41,629 bases of DNA, from assembly GCA_964464465.1 (NCBI GenBank), contig CAYXGF010000010.1, positions 1-41,629 of the forward strand, in the 5' to 3' direction. Position numbers and translations under genes: made by a program. The DNA comes from UBA940 sp964464465. GTDB lineage: Bacteria > Bacteroidota > Bacteroidia > Bacteroidales > Rikenellaceae. Positions 24,301 through 32,459 of this stretch are shown here, in pieces (position 1 is the stretch's first letter; each line of letters starts with the position of its first letter). Under the pieces are notes generated by a model. It ran no database searches. It saw only the letters and a list, made by a program, of their open reading frames with translations, and was not told where the DNA came from.

Positions 24301-25428
24301 ATGAATGTTATGAGGATTGTAATATTATTGCTGTTTTTTATTGGTGTAGTGTCATGTAAATCGAATGCGTTGCGGGATGAGGATTTTTTCTACGGAGAAA
24401 TACACCGTGTTAAGGTTCCCTCTGTCGAACGGCTCGAAATGCGCGAAAATACAGGAGAGCATATTTATCATACTTACTTCAATGTGTGCGATTCTCTGAT
24501 TGTGTTCTATGTAGACGATGGAACTTCCTATTTTGCTGTTAGCGATTTGCGGACGAAAAAGTGTGTGGGACGTTTTGTCGGCAAAGGCCGTGGTCCGAAT
24601 GAACTCATCTATGCAATGCCGCTCATTTATCAGATATGCGAGAATTCCGACGGCGACAAATGCGCGGCCGTTTATGGATTAAATGAAGACAGGCTGATGA
24701 TTTGGAACATCTCCAAGTCGATAAGTAAGGGTTGTACCGTGATAGACCGCGCTTACAGTTTCAAAGTCCATGATTATAAGTATCGATATTATTATGATTA
24801 TTTTATTCTGCACGATACTTTGGCAGTAGCCTATATGTCATCTACCTATACGATAGTAGGGCAAAAAGAGCTTCCTGTCCAGGCGGTGCGGCTGTTGTCT
24901 CTTCCGCAGATGGATGTTCTGCGTGAGTATCCTCTGTACAAGAAGATAATCGACATGACGAATTCAAATCTTGACTGGGAGAAGAGTCAGCATTATTTCC
25001 ACTCGCTTAATGCCATGAAGCCCGACGGAACCAAATATGCGATGGCTATGTGCAAATTGCCTCAGATAAATATTCTCGATTTGGAGTCGGGCGAGATTAA
25101 GCATTGCAGATTGAAAGGCGGAGTCGGCGTGGAGTCATTTTTCGGTACAGAGGTAAAATCTTATCATAGCCAGACCGTATGCGATGACGATTATATTTAT
25201 GCCATGTATTACGGTTTTGCAGACAAGTGGAAAATAGACAGCACTTTGGAAGATAAAATATCCAATTCACCGCATTTGGTACATGTTTACGACTGGGACG
25301 GTAACCTTGTTAAAGTTTTCGATTTGGGCATTCCAGTATGTTCAATATGTGTCAGCGACGGAGTGTTGTGGACCATGAACTGGTATACCGAACAATTGCT
25401 TAGCTGCACCATTGCGGATAAATTGTAG
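24301..25428 (+). CDS. BF3164-like (TolB-like six-bladed propeller) lipoprotein, copy 1
   Basis: A 375-residue lipoprotein with lipobox GVVSC (Cys19) followed by a beta-propeller of the BF3164/TolB_like type. Recognisable pieces are the opening SLRDEDFF-like block (ALRDEDFFYGEIH), SDLRTKKCVGRFVGKGRGPNEL, PDGTKYAMAM, LPQINILDLESGEIKH and VYDWDGNLVKVFDL. Function of the family is not established. It is AT-richer than surrounding housekeeping genes and has its own duplicated-type promoter. A second copy lies at 25880-26992 with an NVEALA peptide gene between. Confidence 0.85.
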   Translation: MNVMRIVILLLFFIGVVSCKSNALRDEDFFYGEIHRVKVPSVERLEMRENTGEHIYHTYFNVCDSLIVFYVDDGTSYFAVSDLRTKKCVGRFVGKGRGPNELIYAMPLIYQICENSDGDKCAAVYGLNEDRLMIWNISKSISKGCTVIDRAYSFKVHDYKYRYYYDYFILHDTLAVAYMSSTYTIVGQKELPVQAVRLLSLPQMDVLREYPLYKKIIDMTNSNLDWEKSQHYFHSLNAMKPDGTKYAMAMCKLPQINILDLESGEIKHCRLKGGVGVESFFGTEVKSYHSQTVCDDDYIYAMYYGFADKWKIDSTLEDKISNSPHLVHVYDWDGNLVKVFDLGIPVCSICVSDGVLWTMNWYTEQLLSCTIADKL

Positions 25429-25477
25429 AATTTATGGTGCATAGGTGTTGATTTGTGTGAAATAATATTATTTGTTG

Positions 25478-25508
25478 TTTGGATATTTGATGTAAATATT
25501 GTATTTTG
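25478..25508 (+). promoter_or_regulatory. Promoter of the NVEALA / BF3164 / thioredoxin unit
   Basis: TTTG (25478-25481), 20-bp spacer, TATTTTG (25502-25508), 39 bp before the NVEALA ATG. A duplicate of the promoter at 24211-24241. Confidence 0.65.
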
Positions 25509-25547
25509 CGCTTAGCCTAAGTATTTAATTATTAATTGTGAAAAACT

Positions 25548-25874
25548 ATGAAGAAAAAACTGTTTTTTGGGGCGCTGGGTGCTGTTGCAGTTTGTGCAGC
25601 CGTGTGTTTTTATTTTGTCTTTACCGGCCGGCAAGATAAAATGTCTTTGTCGTATTTGGGGCGTATGAATGTTGAGGCATTGGTTAGCGGAGAGTCTGCC
25701 GGTTCGGTCACTGCGATAGTTTGTTATAAAACAATTGATGCGTCGGTGTTTAATACAGACCGAGGACCTTGGGTGCGTTGCGGAGACAACACTCCCACAG
25801 AGATAGTTGCGTGTAAAAAAAGTGAGTTTGGCTTAGCGGCTTCTCCAGATCGGTGTTTACCTGAGGAGGAATAA
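25548..25874 (+). CDS. NVEALA-family exported peptide
   Basis: A 108-residue protein of the small NVEALA family known from Bacteroidales. It has a short basic start, a hydrophobic segment (about 5-27), a spacer, then NVEALV at 41-46 in place of the usual NVEALA. The C-terminal 60 residues contain four cysteines (C59, C78, C89, C103), which could form two disulfides outside the cytoplasm. No function is established for the family. The motif is in the region where a leader could be cut. The gene sits five bases before the second BF3164-like gene and in the same unit as a CLPC thioredoxin-like lipoprotein, suggesting a link to oxidative folding or export; this is inference. Confidence 0.8.
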   Translation: MKKKLFFGALGAVAVCAAVCFYFVFTGRQDKMSLSYLGRMNVEALVSGESAGSVTAIVCYKTIDASVFNTDRGPWVRCGDNTPTEIVACKKSEFGLAASPDRCLPEEE

Positions 25875-25879
25875 TTGCT

Positions 25880-26992
25880 ATGAGAATTATATTATTATTG
25901 CTGGTTCTTGTCGGGGCTATGTCATGTAAATACAACAGTTTGCGTGACGAAGATTTTTTCTATGGGGAAATTCACAGCGTCGAAATTCCTGCAGCTGAGC
26001 GGCTGGAAATGCAGGAGAATACAGGTGAGTATATATGTCACGTTCCCGTTATGGTTTGCGATTCATTGGCCGTATTTTACGGCAATGACGGTGTTCATCA
26101 TTTCATTGTAAGTGATTTGCGGACGAAAAAGTGTTTGGGAAGTTTTGTCAGCAAGGGACGAGGACCGAATGAGGTGGTATCCCATCAGTTTATTTATCAG
26201 ATATATGAAAACGCAGACGGCGATAAGTCTACTGCTGTTTATGGTATAAATGAAGATAGGCTGCTGATTTGGAATATATCCAAGTCTATAAGTCAGAATT
26301 GCACTGCAATAGACTGTACTTACAGGTTTAGTATTCCAGATGATAAGATTCGATATTATATGGATTATTTTATTCTGCACGATACTTTGGCGGTAGCCTA
26401 TATGCCGTCTGACTATACGACTGTAGAAAAAGATGCGCTGACGGCTCCAGCAGTCAGATTGGTGTCTCTTCCTCGTAGAGAAGTTCTGCGCGAGTATCCG
26501 CAATTCAAGAAAGTAATCGAAAAGACAAATGAAAATCTTGGATTTGAAAGTCGGTTTTATTTCCGCACGCTTAATGCCATGAAGCCCGATGGAACCAAAT
26601 ATGCGATGGCTATGGGTTATTTGCCTCAGATAAATATTCTCGATTTGGAGTCGGGCGAGATTAAGCATTGCAGACTGAAAGGCGGCGCTGGCGTGGAAGC
26701 ATTTGCCGGTACAGAGATAAAATCATGTTACGGTCAGACCGTGTGTGATGACGATTATATTTATGCCATGTATTATGGCATTGTCCAAAATCGTGATATA
26801 AACATCTCTTTGGAGGATAAAATAGCCAATCTGCCGCATATGATGCATGTTTACGACTGGAACGGCAACCTTGTGAAGGTTCTTGATTTGGAGATTCCTG
26901 TGACATGGATGTGCGTTAGTGACGGAGTATTGTGGGCCATGAATAGTTACACCGAACAGTTGCTTAGCTGCACCATTGCGGATAAATTATGA
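25880..26992 (+). CDS. BF3164-like (TolB-like six-bladed propeller) lipoprotein, copy 2
   Basis: A 370-residue paralog of the protein at 24301-25428 with lipobox GAMSC (Cys16) and the same propeller blocks (SLRDEDFFYGEIH, SDLRTKKCLGSFVSKGRGPNEV, PDGTKYAMAM, LPQINILDLESGEIKH, VYDWNGNLVKVLDL). The two copies end with the same run, YTEQLLSCTIADKL. Their divergence is uneven along the length: 26568-26685 is nearly identical to 25004-25121. The stop overlaps the next gene as ATGA. Function unknown. Confidence 0.85.
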   Translation: MRIILLLLVLVGAMSCKYNSLRDEDFFYGEIHSVEIPAAERLEMQENTGEYICHVPVMVCDSLAVFYGNDGVHHFIVSDLRTKKCLGSFVSKGRGPNEVVSHQFIYQIYENADGDKSTAVYGINEDRLLIWNISKSISQNCTAIDCTYRFSIPDDKIRYYMDYFILHDTLAVAYMPSDYTTVEKDALTAPAVRLVSLPRREVLREYPQFKKVIEKTNENLGFESRFYFRTLNAMKPDGTKYAMAMGYLPQINILDLESGEIKHCRLKGGAGVEAFAGTEIKSCYGQTVCDDDYIYAMYYGIVQNRDINISLEDKIANLPHMMHVYDWNGNLVKVLDLEIPVTWMCVSDGVLWAMNSYTEQLLSCTIADKL

Positions 26993-27510
26993 AACGTATT
27001 GTTATGATACTGCTCGTTTTGTCAGTTGTGAGCTGCAAGACAGCAATGGAGCGGGACATGTTGCGTTTTATCGGAAGCCGCGTGTGTATGAATGACGGAT
27101 TAAAAGCATCTGTCGACTCGGTTTTTGAAGCGCACGGGCAATGCCGGATGGTATTGGTGCTTTATAATGAGATGACCAATAATTGTCTGCCGTGTTCGTT
27201 TTCCAATATTCGGTTTATCGACATGTGCAAGAGCGAATTTTCAGAGATGGGACTGGAACCGGTCGTTGTTGTCGGTAAGAATAGTTCGTTTCCGGCGCAG
27301 GATATCATAAAGTCCATCAGAGATGATATGGGATTCGATTATCCTGTCGTGTTCGACGACAGCGGGTATATGTTGTCGGAAAATCCGGTGCTGCGCAAGT
27401 ATGATATATGCAGAACCTTTGTAATTGATAGGGACGGGACAGTGCTGTGGCTCGGTAATCCGGCTCAGAACAGCCGTACTTTGGACTTGTTCAAGCAACA
27501 TATGCAGTAA
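26989..27510 (+). CDS. Thioredoxin-like lipoprotein with CLPC motif
   Basis: A 173-residue lipoprotein (lipobox SVVSC, Cys16) with a thioredoxin-fold domain: VLVLYNEMTNNCLPCS carries the active-site pair C66-x-x-C69, followed by GLEPVVVVGKN, a DYPVVFDDSG strand and TFVIDRDGTVLWLGNP, as in redoxin/AhpC-TSA-like proteins. It should act on disulfides at the periplasmic or outer-membrane face. The start overlaps the previous stop, so it is co-translated with the second BF3164-like gene and made together with the Cys-containing NVEALA protein. Confidence 0.82.
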   Translation: MKRIVMILLVLSVVSCKTAMERDMLRFIGSRVCMNDGLKASVDSVFEAHGQCRMVLVLYNEMTNNCLPCSFSNIRFIDMCKSEFSEMGLEPVVVVGKNSSFPAQDIIKSIRDDMGFDYPVVFDDSGYMLSENPVLRKYDICRTFVIDRDGTVLWLGNPAQNSRTLDLFKQHMQ

Positions 27511-27526
27511 ATATAATTAACAGATA

Positions 27527-27566
27527 AAAAGACTCCGTGCTAAAACGTTTCTGCACGGAGTCTTTT
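27527..27566. terminator. Bidirectional terminator between the thioredoxin-like gene and guaA
   Basis: A perfect 14-bp stem AAAAGACTCCGTGC (27527-27540) / GCACGGAGTCTTTT (27553-27566) around a 12-base loop, with T-runs on both sides, between convergent genes. Confidence 0.88.
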
Positions 27567-27584
27567 GTTTGGAAATGTTGTCGA

Positions 27585-29108
27585 TTATTCCCACTCGATT
27601 GTTGCGGGCGGTTTGGAGGAGATGTCGTACACTACGCGGTTGATGCCCCGGACCTTGTTGATGATATCGTTCGAAACCTTGGCAAGGAAATCGTATGGCA
27701 GATGCACCCAGTCGGCTGTCATGCCGTCGGTCGATGTGACCGCGCGCAGGGCAACGCAACTCTCGTATGTTCGCTCGTCGCCCATTACACCGACACTCTG
27801 TACCGGCAGCAGAATGACGCCTGCCTGCCATACGTTGTCATACAGCCCGGCTTCTCTGAGCGAGTCTATGAATATCTTGTCGGCCTGTTGCAGGATGTCG
27901 ACCTTTTCGGCCGTAACCTCGCCCAGGATGCGGATGCTCAGACCCGGCCCGGGGAAAGGATGACGTCCCAGCAGTCTCTGGCTTAGACCCAGCTGGCGTC
28001 CTACACGTCGAACCTCGTCCTTGAACAGCAGCCGGAGCGGCTCGACGATTTTAAGATTCATTTTTTCAGGCAGTCCGCCCACGTTGTGATGCGACTTTAT
28101 GGTTGCAGACGGACCTTTTACCGACGACGACTCTATGACGTCGGGATAAATGGTTCCCTGTGCGAGCCATTTTATGTCGGTGAGTTTCTGTGCATGCTCG
28201 TCGAATACCTCGATGAAGTCGCGGCCCACTATCTTGCGTTTTTTCTCAGGGTCTGTCACGCCTTTCAAATCTCCGAGGAATTTATCACCGGCCTTCACGC
28301 CTATGACGTTTAGTCCCATGTCGCGGTACGACTCCATTACATCCTCGAACTCGTTTTTGCGCAGCAGTCCCATGTCGACGAATATACATGTCAGATTCCT
28401 GCCGATAGCCTTGTGCAGCAGCATTGCCGCCACCGACGAATCCACACCGCCCGACAGGGCGAGGATGACCTTGTCTTCGCCTATTTTCGAACGAAGCTCC
28501 GCCACTGTCGATTCTATGAACGAATCGGGCGTCCAGTCCTGTTTGCAACCGCAGATGTCGACGGCGAAGTTGCGCAGCATCTGTATTCCTTCGGTCGAGT
28601 GGTACACTTCCGGATGGAACTGAATGCCCCATGTCTGTTCGCCTTCTATCTGATATGCGGCCACTTCCACATCCTCGGTACTTGCGATGATTTTGCAGCC
28701 GTCGGGACGACGCGTTATCGTGTCGCCGTGCGACATCCATACCTGCGAGGTTGCCGAGATGTCTTTGAGCAACGGGTTCCCTGCATCCTTGACCGAGAGC
28801 ATGGCCCTGCCGTATTCGCGTTTCTCGCTCGGCGCTACGCAGCCTCCGAAATGTTGTGCGATGTATTGCGCGCCGTAGCAGACGCCGAGAAGGGGCATCC
28901 GGCCCTTAATCTGCGAAAGGTCTATCTGAGGCGCATCCTCGCTGCGTACCGACGAAGGGCTGCCGGAGAGTATCACTCCGCTGTATTGCGACAGCTCGGG
29001 TACCTTGTTGAACGGATGTATCTCGCAGTATATGTTTATCTCACGCACTCTGCGTGCGATGAGCTGCGTGTACTGCGAGCCGAAATCCAGTATCAGTATT
29101 TTCTGCAT
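27585..29108 (-). CDS. guaA: GMP synthase (glutamine-hydrolysing)
   Basis: Converts XMP to GMP with ATP and glutamine. The 507-residue protein has an N-terminal class I amidotransferase domain with the triad Cys77 (GVCYGAQ), His165 and Glu167 (GIQFHPEVYHS), an ATP-pyrophosphatase domain with SGGVDSS at 219-225, and the C-terminal dimerisation domain (GVMGDERTYESCVALRAV, ending PPATIEWE). All catalytic residues are in place. It starts 21 bp after pheT and shows no promoter of its own, so it is probably co-transcribed with pheT. Confidence 0.97.
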   Translation of the reverse strand: MQKILILDFGSQYTQLIARRVREINIYCEIHPFNKVPELSQYSGVILSGSPSSVRSEDAPQIDLSQIKGRMPLLGVCYGAQYIAQHFGGCVAPSEKREYGRAMLSVKDAGNPLLKDISATSQVWMSHGDTITRRPDGCKIIASTEDVEVAAYQIEGEQTWGIQFHPEVYHSTEGIQMLRNFAVDICGCKQDWTPDSFIESTVAELRSKIGEDKVILALSGGVDSSVAAMLLHKAIGRNLTCIFVDMGLLRKNEFEDVMESYRDMGLNVIGVKAGDKFLGDLKGVTDPEKKRKIVGRDFIEVFDEHAQKLTDIKWLAQGTIYPDVIESSSVKGPSATIKSHHNVGGLPEKMNLKIVEPLRLLFKDEVRRVGRQLGLSQRLLGRHPFPGPGLSIRILGEVTAEKVDILQQADKIFIDSLREAGLYDNVWQAGVILLPVQSVGVMGDERTYESCVALRAVTSTDGMTADWVHLPYDFLAKVSNDIINKVRGINRVVYDISSKPPATIEWE

Positions 29109-29129
29109 AAATTATAAATGTGTTTTTTT

Positions 29130-31598
29130 CTATCTTATCTGGGCACCGGTCTGTTTCTCGAACTGAGCGAGAAGGTTGTTCATGGTCTTGTCTATTACAG
29201 CGTCGGTGAGAGTATGCGTTTTGTCTTGCAGGATGAAACTGAGGGCATACGATTTTTTGCCCTCCGGCAGTTTGTCGCCTTCGTATACGTCGAACAGCGA
29301 TACGTTTTTGAGCAGTTTGCGTTCTGTTGCCAGAGCTATGGCGCGCAGCCGCTCGAACGTAACCGATTTGTCGACCAGAAGTGCAAGGTCGCGTTTTACC
29401 TCCGGATATTTTGAGAGTTCCTCCGCTGTGACTTTGTTTTTGCGCGTGGCCTTTATCAGAGCGTCGAAGTCCATCTCCATGAAGTATACGGGAGCCTTGA
29501 TGTCCATGCTTTCGGTTATTTTGCGGGCCACGACACCCATTTGCATGAACTCCTTGCCCATAATATCGAAAGAGAGCGCCTGGTCGAATAAATCCGATTC
29601 GGGATTCTTGCTTCGCAGCGTATATATGTCTATACCCATACGCCGGAGAATCATCTCCGCCGCGGCGCGCAGCGTGAAGAACGAACTGCGCTCGCTCTTG
29701 CCTCTCCACGACTGCTGAGTGTCCGCACCTGTCACGGTGACAGCCAGACGGAAAGTCTCACTGTAAGGCGCCAGCGGATTTTGCTCCTGCTCGGCCTTCT
29801 TCTGCGGGTCGAATGCGTAGCAGTTTCCGAACTCGTAGAGTTTGAGGTCAGGGTTGCGTCGGTTGGCATTCAGGGCCACGGTTTCCAAAGCCCCGAACAG
29901 AAGTGTCTGACGCATGACATTCAAATCCGCACTGAGCGGATTGAGTATCCTTACGCATGTTTCGGGTTTGTAGCTTTCGAGCGGTTCGTAGTATGCGCTG
30001 CGAGTGAGCGAGTTGTTCATTATCTCGGTGTATCCTACGGCCGAGAGCATGTCCGAAATGGTATTTACGATTTTTGTCTTGTCCGGCTTCGGGGCATACG
30101 AGAGGGTGGAGTGTACGCTCTGCGGAATCTCGATGTTGTTGTATCCGTATATGCGGAGTATGTCTTCCGCAAGGTCGGCTTCGCGTGTGACGTCTACACG
30201 GTACGGCGGCACCTCTACGCTGAGCGTGTCATCGGTGCGCGAGAGAATCTTCACGTCCAGCGCGGAGATTATTCCAAGCAGTGTCTGTTCGGGTATCTGC
30301 TTGCCGATGAGAGCGTTTATGCGATTCAGCGATATGTCGAAGCGCGCCGGTTCGATTTTGTCCGGATATATGTCGATGATTTCGGAAGATATCTTTCCTC
30401 CTGCCAGTTCCTTGAAGAGCATTGCTGCTCGTTTGAGCGCGTATACGGTCATGTCCGGGTCGATGCCGCGCTCGAACCGGAACGAGGCGTCCGTATTCAG
30501 ACCGTGGCGCCGGGCCGTCTTTCGGATTCGCACCGGATTGAAGTATGCGCTTTCGAGGAATATGTTCACTGTGTCCTGGCTCACGCCGCTTTTCAAACCT
30601 CCGAACACTCCGGCGATGCACATCGGCTCGCTCTGCGAACAAATCATCAGGTCCTCCGCGTCGAGCGTTCGTTGCGTTCCGTCGAGCGTTACGAAAGGCG
30701 TGTCCTGCGGGCAGGTGCGTACTATGACCTTGCCGCCGTCTATTTTGTCGGCATCGAAAGCGTGCAGCGGCTGTCCCAGTTCGTGGAGCACGAAGTTGGT
30801 GATGTCGACGAGATTGTTGTGCGGATTGAGACCTATCGCTCTCAGTGCGTTCTGCATCCAGTCGGGCGACGGACCTATTTTCACGTCGGTTATTGTGATT
30901 CCGGCATATCTGGGTGCGCCCTGACGGTCGATGACCTCGACCTGAGTCATCCTGTCGTGGTTGTCGACGCTGAAATCATCGACCGACGGCAGGGTGAGAG
31001 CGGTTGTCTGTCCGTTGGCATTGAGATATGCCGCCAGGTCCCTGGCCACGCCGTAGTGCGACATTGCGTCGGCGCGGTTCGGGGTAAGTCCTATTTCGAG
31101 AAGATAGTCTTCCTCTATGTTCAGGTACTCCTTGGCGGGAGTTCCTACGGGGGCATCCTGCGGCAGTATCATGATTCCGTCATGTGAGGAGCCTATGCCC
31201 AGTTCGTCCTCGGCGCACAGCATGCCCAGCGATTCCACGCCTCTAATTTTACTTTTCTTTATTTTGAATCCTTCTTTTTCCGGGTCGGGATAGAGCACCG
31301 TGCCGACTGTGGCGCACAATACCTTCTGACCTGCCGCTACGTTCGGAGCGCCGCAGACAATCTGCAACGGCTGCTGTTCGCCGACGTTCACTTCCGTAAT
31401 GTGCAGGTGGTCCGAATCGGGATGGTCGATGCATGTAAGCACCTGTCCGACAACCACTCCGGCCAGACCGCCTTTGACGGTCTCTATTTTGTGCAGTCCT
31501 TCGACTTCGAGTCCTGTCGACGTGAGTATTTCGGCGATTCGTTCGGCGGACAGCGATGTGGAAACGTACTTTCTGAGCCAGTTGTAAGATATATTCAT
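29130..31598 (-). CDS. pheT: Phenylalanine-tRNA ligase beta subunit
   Basis: Beta chain of the alpha2-beta2 enzyme that charges tRNA-Phe. At 822 residues it has the full bacterial layout: an EMAP/OB-fold tRNA-binding domain at about 42-155 (GVVVGQVLTCIDHPDSDHLH, VCGAPNV), the B3/B4 editing domain with FRFERGIDPD nearby, B5 (IDIYPD onward), the catalytic-like core, and a C-terminal FDX-ACB anticodon-binding domain (KYPEVKRDLALLVD to the end). pheS is not in the window. Confidence 0.97.
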   Translation of the reverse strand: MNISYNWLRKYVSTSLSAERIAEILTSTGLEVEGLHKIETVKGGLAGVVVGQVLTCIDHPDSDHLHITEVNVGEQQPLQIVCGAPNVAAGQKVLCATVGTVLYPDPEKEGFKIKKSKIRGVESLGMLCAEDELGIGSSHDGIMILPQDAPVGTPAKEYLNIEEDYLLEIGLTPNRADAMSHYGVARDLAAYLNANGQTTALTLPSVDDFSVDNHDRMTQVEVIDRQGAPRYAGITITDVKIGPSPDWMQNALRAIGLNPHNNLVDITNFVLHELGQPLHAFDADKIDGGKVIVRTCPQDTPFVTLDGTQRTLDAEDLMICSQSEPMCIAGVFGGLKSGVSQDTVNIFLESAYFNPVRIRKTARRHGLNTDASFRFERGIDPDMTVYALKRAAMLFKELAGGKISSEIIDIYPDKIEPARFDISLNRINALIGKQIPEQTLLGIISALDVKILSRTDDTLSVEVPPYRVDVTREADLAEDILRIYGYNNIEIPQSVHSTLSYAPKPDKTKIVNTISDMLSAVGYTEIMNNSLTRSAYYEPLESYKPETCVRILNPLSADLNVMRQTLLFGALETVALNANRRNPDLKLYEFGNCYAFDPQKKAEQEQNPLAPYSETFRLAVTVTGADTQQSWRGKSERSSFFTLRAAAEMILRRMGIDIYTLRSKNPESDLFDQALSFDIMGKEFMQMGVVARKITESMDIKAPVYFMEMDFDALIKATRKNKVTAEELSKYPEVKRDLALLVDKSVTFERLRAIALATERKLLKNVSLFDVYEGDKLPEGKKSYALSFILQDKTHTLTDAVIDKTMNNLLAQFEKQTGAQIR

Positions 31599-31632
31599 AT
31601 GGATGAATGCGAATAAGAGTGTAAAATCAGCC

Positions 31633-31640
31633 CAAAGGTA
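31633..31640 (-). promoter_or_regulatory. -7 box for pheT-guaA
   Basis: Minus-strand TACCTTTG matches TAnnTTTG, 34 bp before the pheT ATG. The -33 element is not clear. Confidence 0.5.
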
Positions 31641-31677
31641 GTTATTTTTTCGTATTTAACATTCTGTCGGTATAAAA

Positions 31678-31708
31678 TTTGGAACCCTCCGGGTGGTAAA
31701 ATATTTTG
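31678..31708 (+). promoter_or_regulatory. Promoter of the superoxide dismutase gene
   Basis: TTTG (31678-31681), 20-bp spacer, TATTTTG (31702-31708). The expected transcription start near 31714 lies past the in-frame TTG 31706 and ATG 31712, which supports ATG 31754 as the start codon. Confidence 0.65.
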
Positions 31709-31753
31709 GAGATGACTGTAAATACCGTATTACTAATATTAAATTTCGTGTTT

Positions 31754-32356
31754 ATGACAGCAGATGTAAAGCAAAAGACGGCTTTCACGCTTCCGACGCT
31801 GCCTTACGAGCTTTCGGCTCTGGCTCCGCAAATCAGCGAGGAGACGATGCGCTACCACTACGGGAAGCATCACAAGGCCTATATCGACAAACTCAATGAA
31901 CTGATACGCGACACGCAGTTCGAGAACTACACGCTCGAAGACATCGTTCTTCGCTCCGAGGGGCCGATTTACAACAATGCGGCTCAGGCGTGGAATCATA
32001 CGTTCTATTTCATGGCTCTCTCGCCCAATCCCAAGAGTGTGCCGACAGGGCAGCTCAGCGAGGCCATAAACCGCGATTTCGGTTCGTTCGACGAGATGAA
32101 GTCGCGTATCGAGAAGGCCGCCGGGGCGCTTTTCGGTTCGGGATGGGTATGGCTCGTGGCCGACAAGCGCGGCCGTCTGAGCATCGTTTCCGAGAGCAAT
32201 GCCGGCAATCCGCTTACTCACGGACTCAAACCGCTTCTTGCCATCGACGTGTGGGAGCATGCCTACTATATAGATTACCGCAACGCGAGGGTCGATTCCG
32301 TCAAAGCCCTGTGGGACAGAATCGACTGGCGGGTGGTCGAGGAACGTTTCAGATAA
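31754..32356 (+). CDS. sodB: Superoxide dismutase, iron type
   Basis: Converts superoxide to O2 and H2O2 in the cytoplasm. The 200-residue protein has the four metal ligands at H35 (YHYGKHH), H82 (QAWNHTFYF), D165 and H169 (DVWEHAYYIDY), each offset by nine from E. coli SodB. Gln78, in AAQAWNH, is the second-sphere glutamine position of iron enzymes, so Fe is the likely metal; related Bacteroidales enzymes can be cambialistic. Start ATG 31754 is chosen from the promoter position and family N-termini. A strong terminator follows. Confidence 0.94.
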   Translation: MTADVKQKTAFTLPTLPYELSALAPQISEETMRYHYGKHHKAYIDKLNELIRDTQFENYTLEDIVLRSEGPIYNNAAQAWNHTFYFMALSPNPKSVPTGQLSEAINRDFGSFDEMKSRIEKAAGALFGSGWVWLVADKRGRLSIVSESNAGNPLTHGLKPLLAIDVWEHAYYIDYRNARVDSVKALWDRIDWRVVEERFR

Positions 32357-32370
32357 CGGTCCGTATTGCG

Positions 32371-32402
32371 AAAACGGTCGCTGTTCAAATAGTGACCGTT
32401 TT
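32371..32402 (+). terminator. Terminator of sodB
   Basis: AAAACGGTCGCT (32371-32382) pairs with AGTGACCGTTTT (32391-32402) with one mismatch, followed by a T-run. Confidence 0.82.
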
Positions 32403-32459
32403 TTTTCACACTTTGGATATAAAGGATTATCTTCGCGGCATAATACGAAAACGGATTTT

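Noticed and set aside
26063..26668. Minus-strand frame opposite the second BF3164-like gene as a separate gene
   Set aside because: No motif, no promoter and complete overlap with a well-supported paralogous gene.
29781..31187. Long plus-strand open frame (468 codons) opposite pheT
   Set aside because: Shadow of pheT, whose domains account for the whole region; the composition (Val, Arg, Tyr rich) is typical of antisense frames here.
31706..31753. Longer superoxide dismutase starting at TTG 31706 or ATG 31712
   Set aside because: Both codons fall in or just after the -7 box, before the expected transcript start, and would add a hydrophobic stretch absent from the family.
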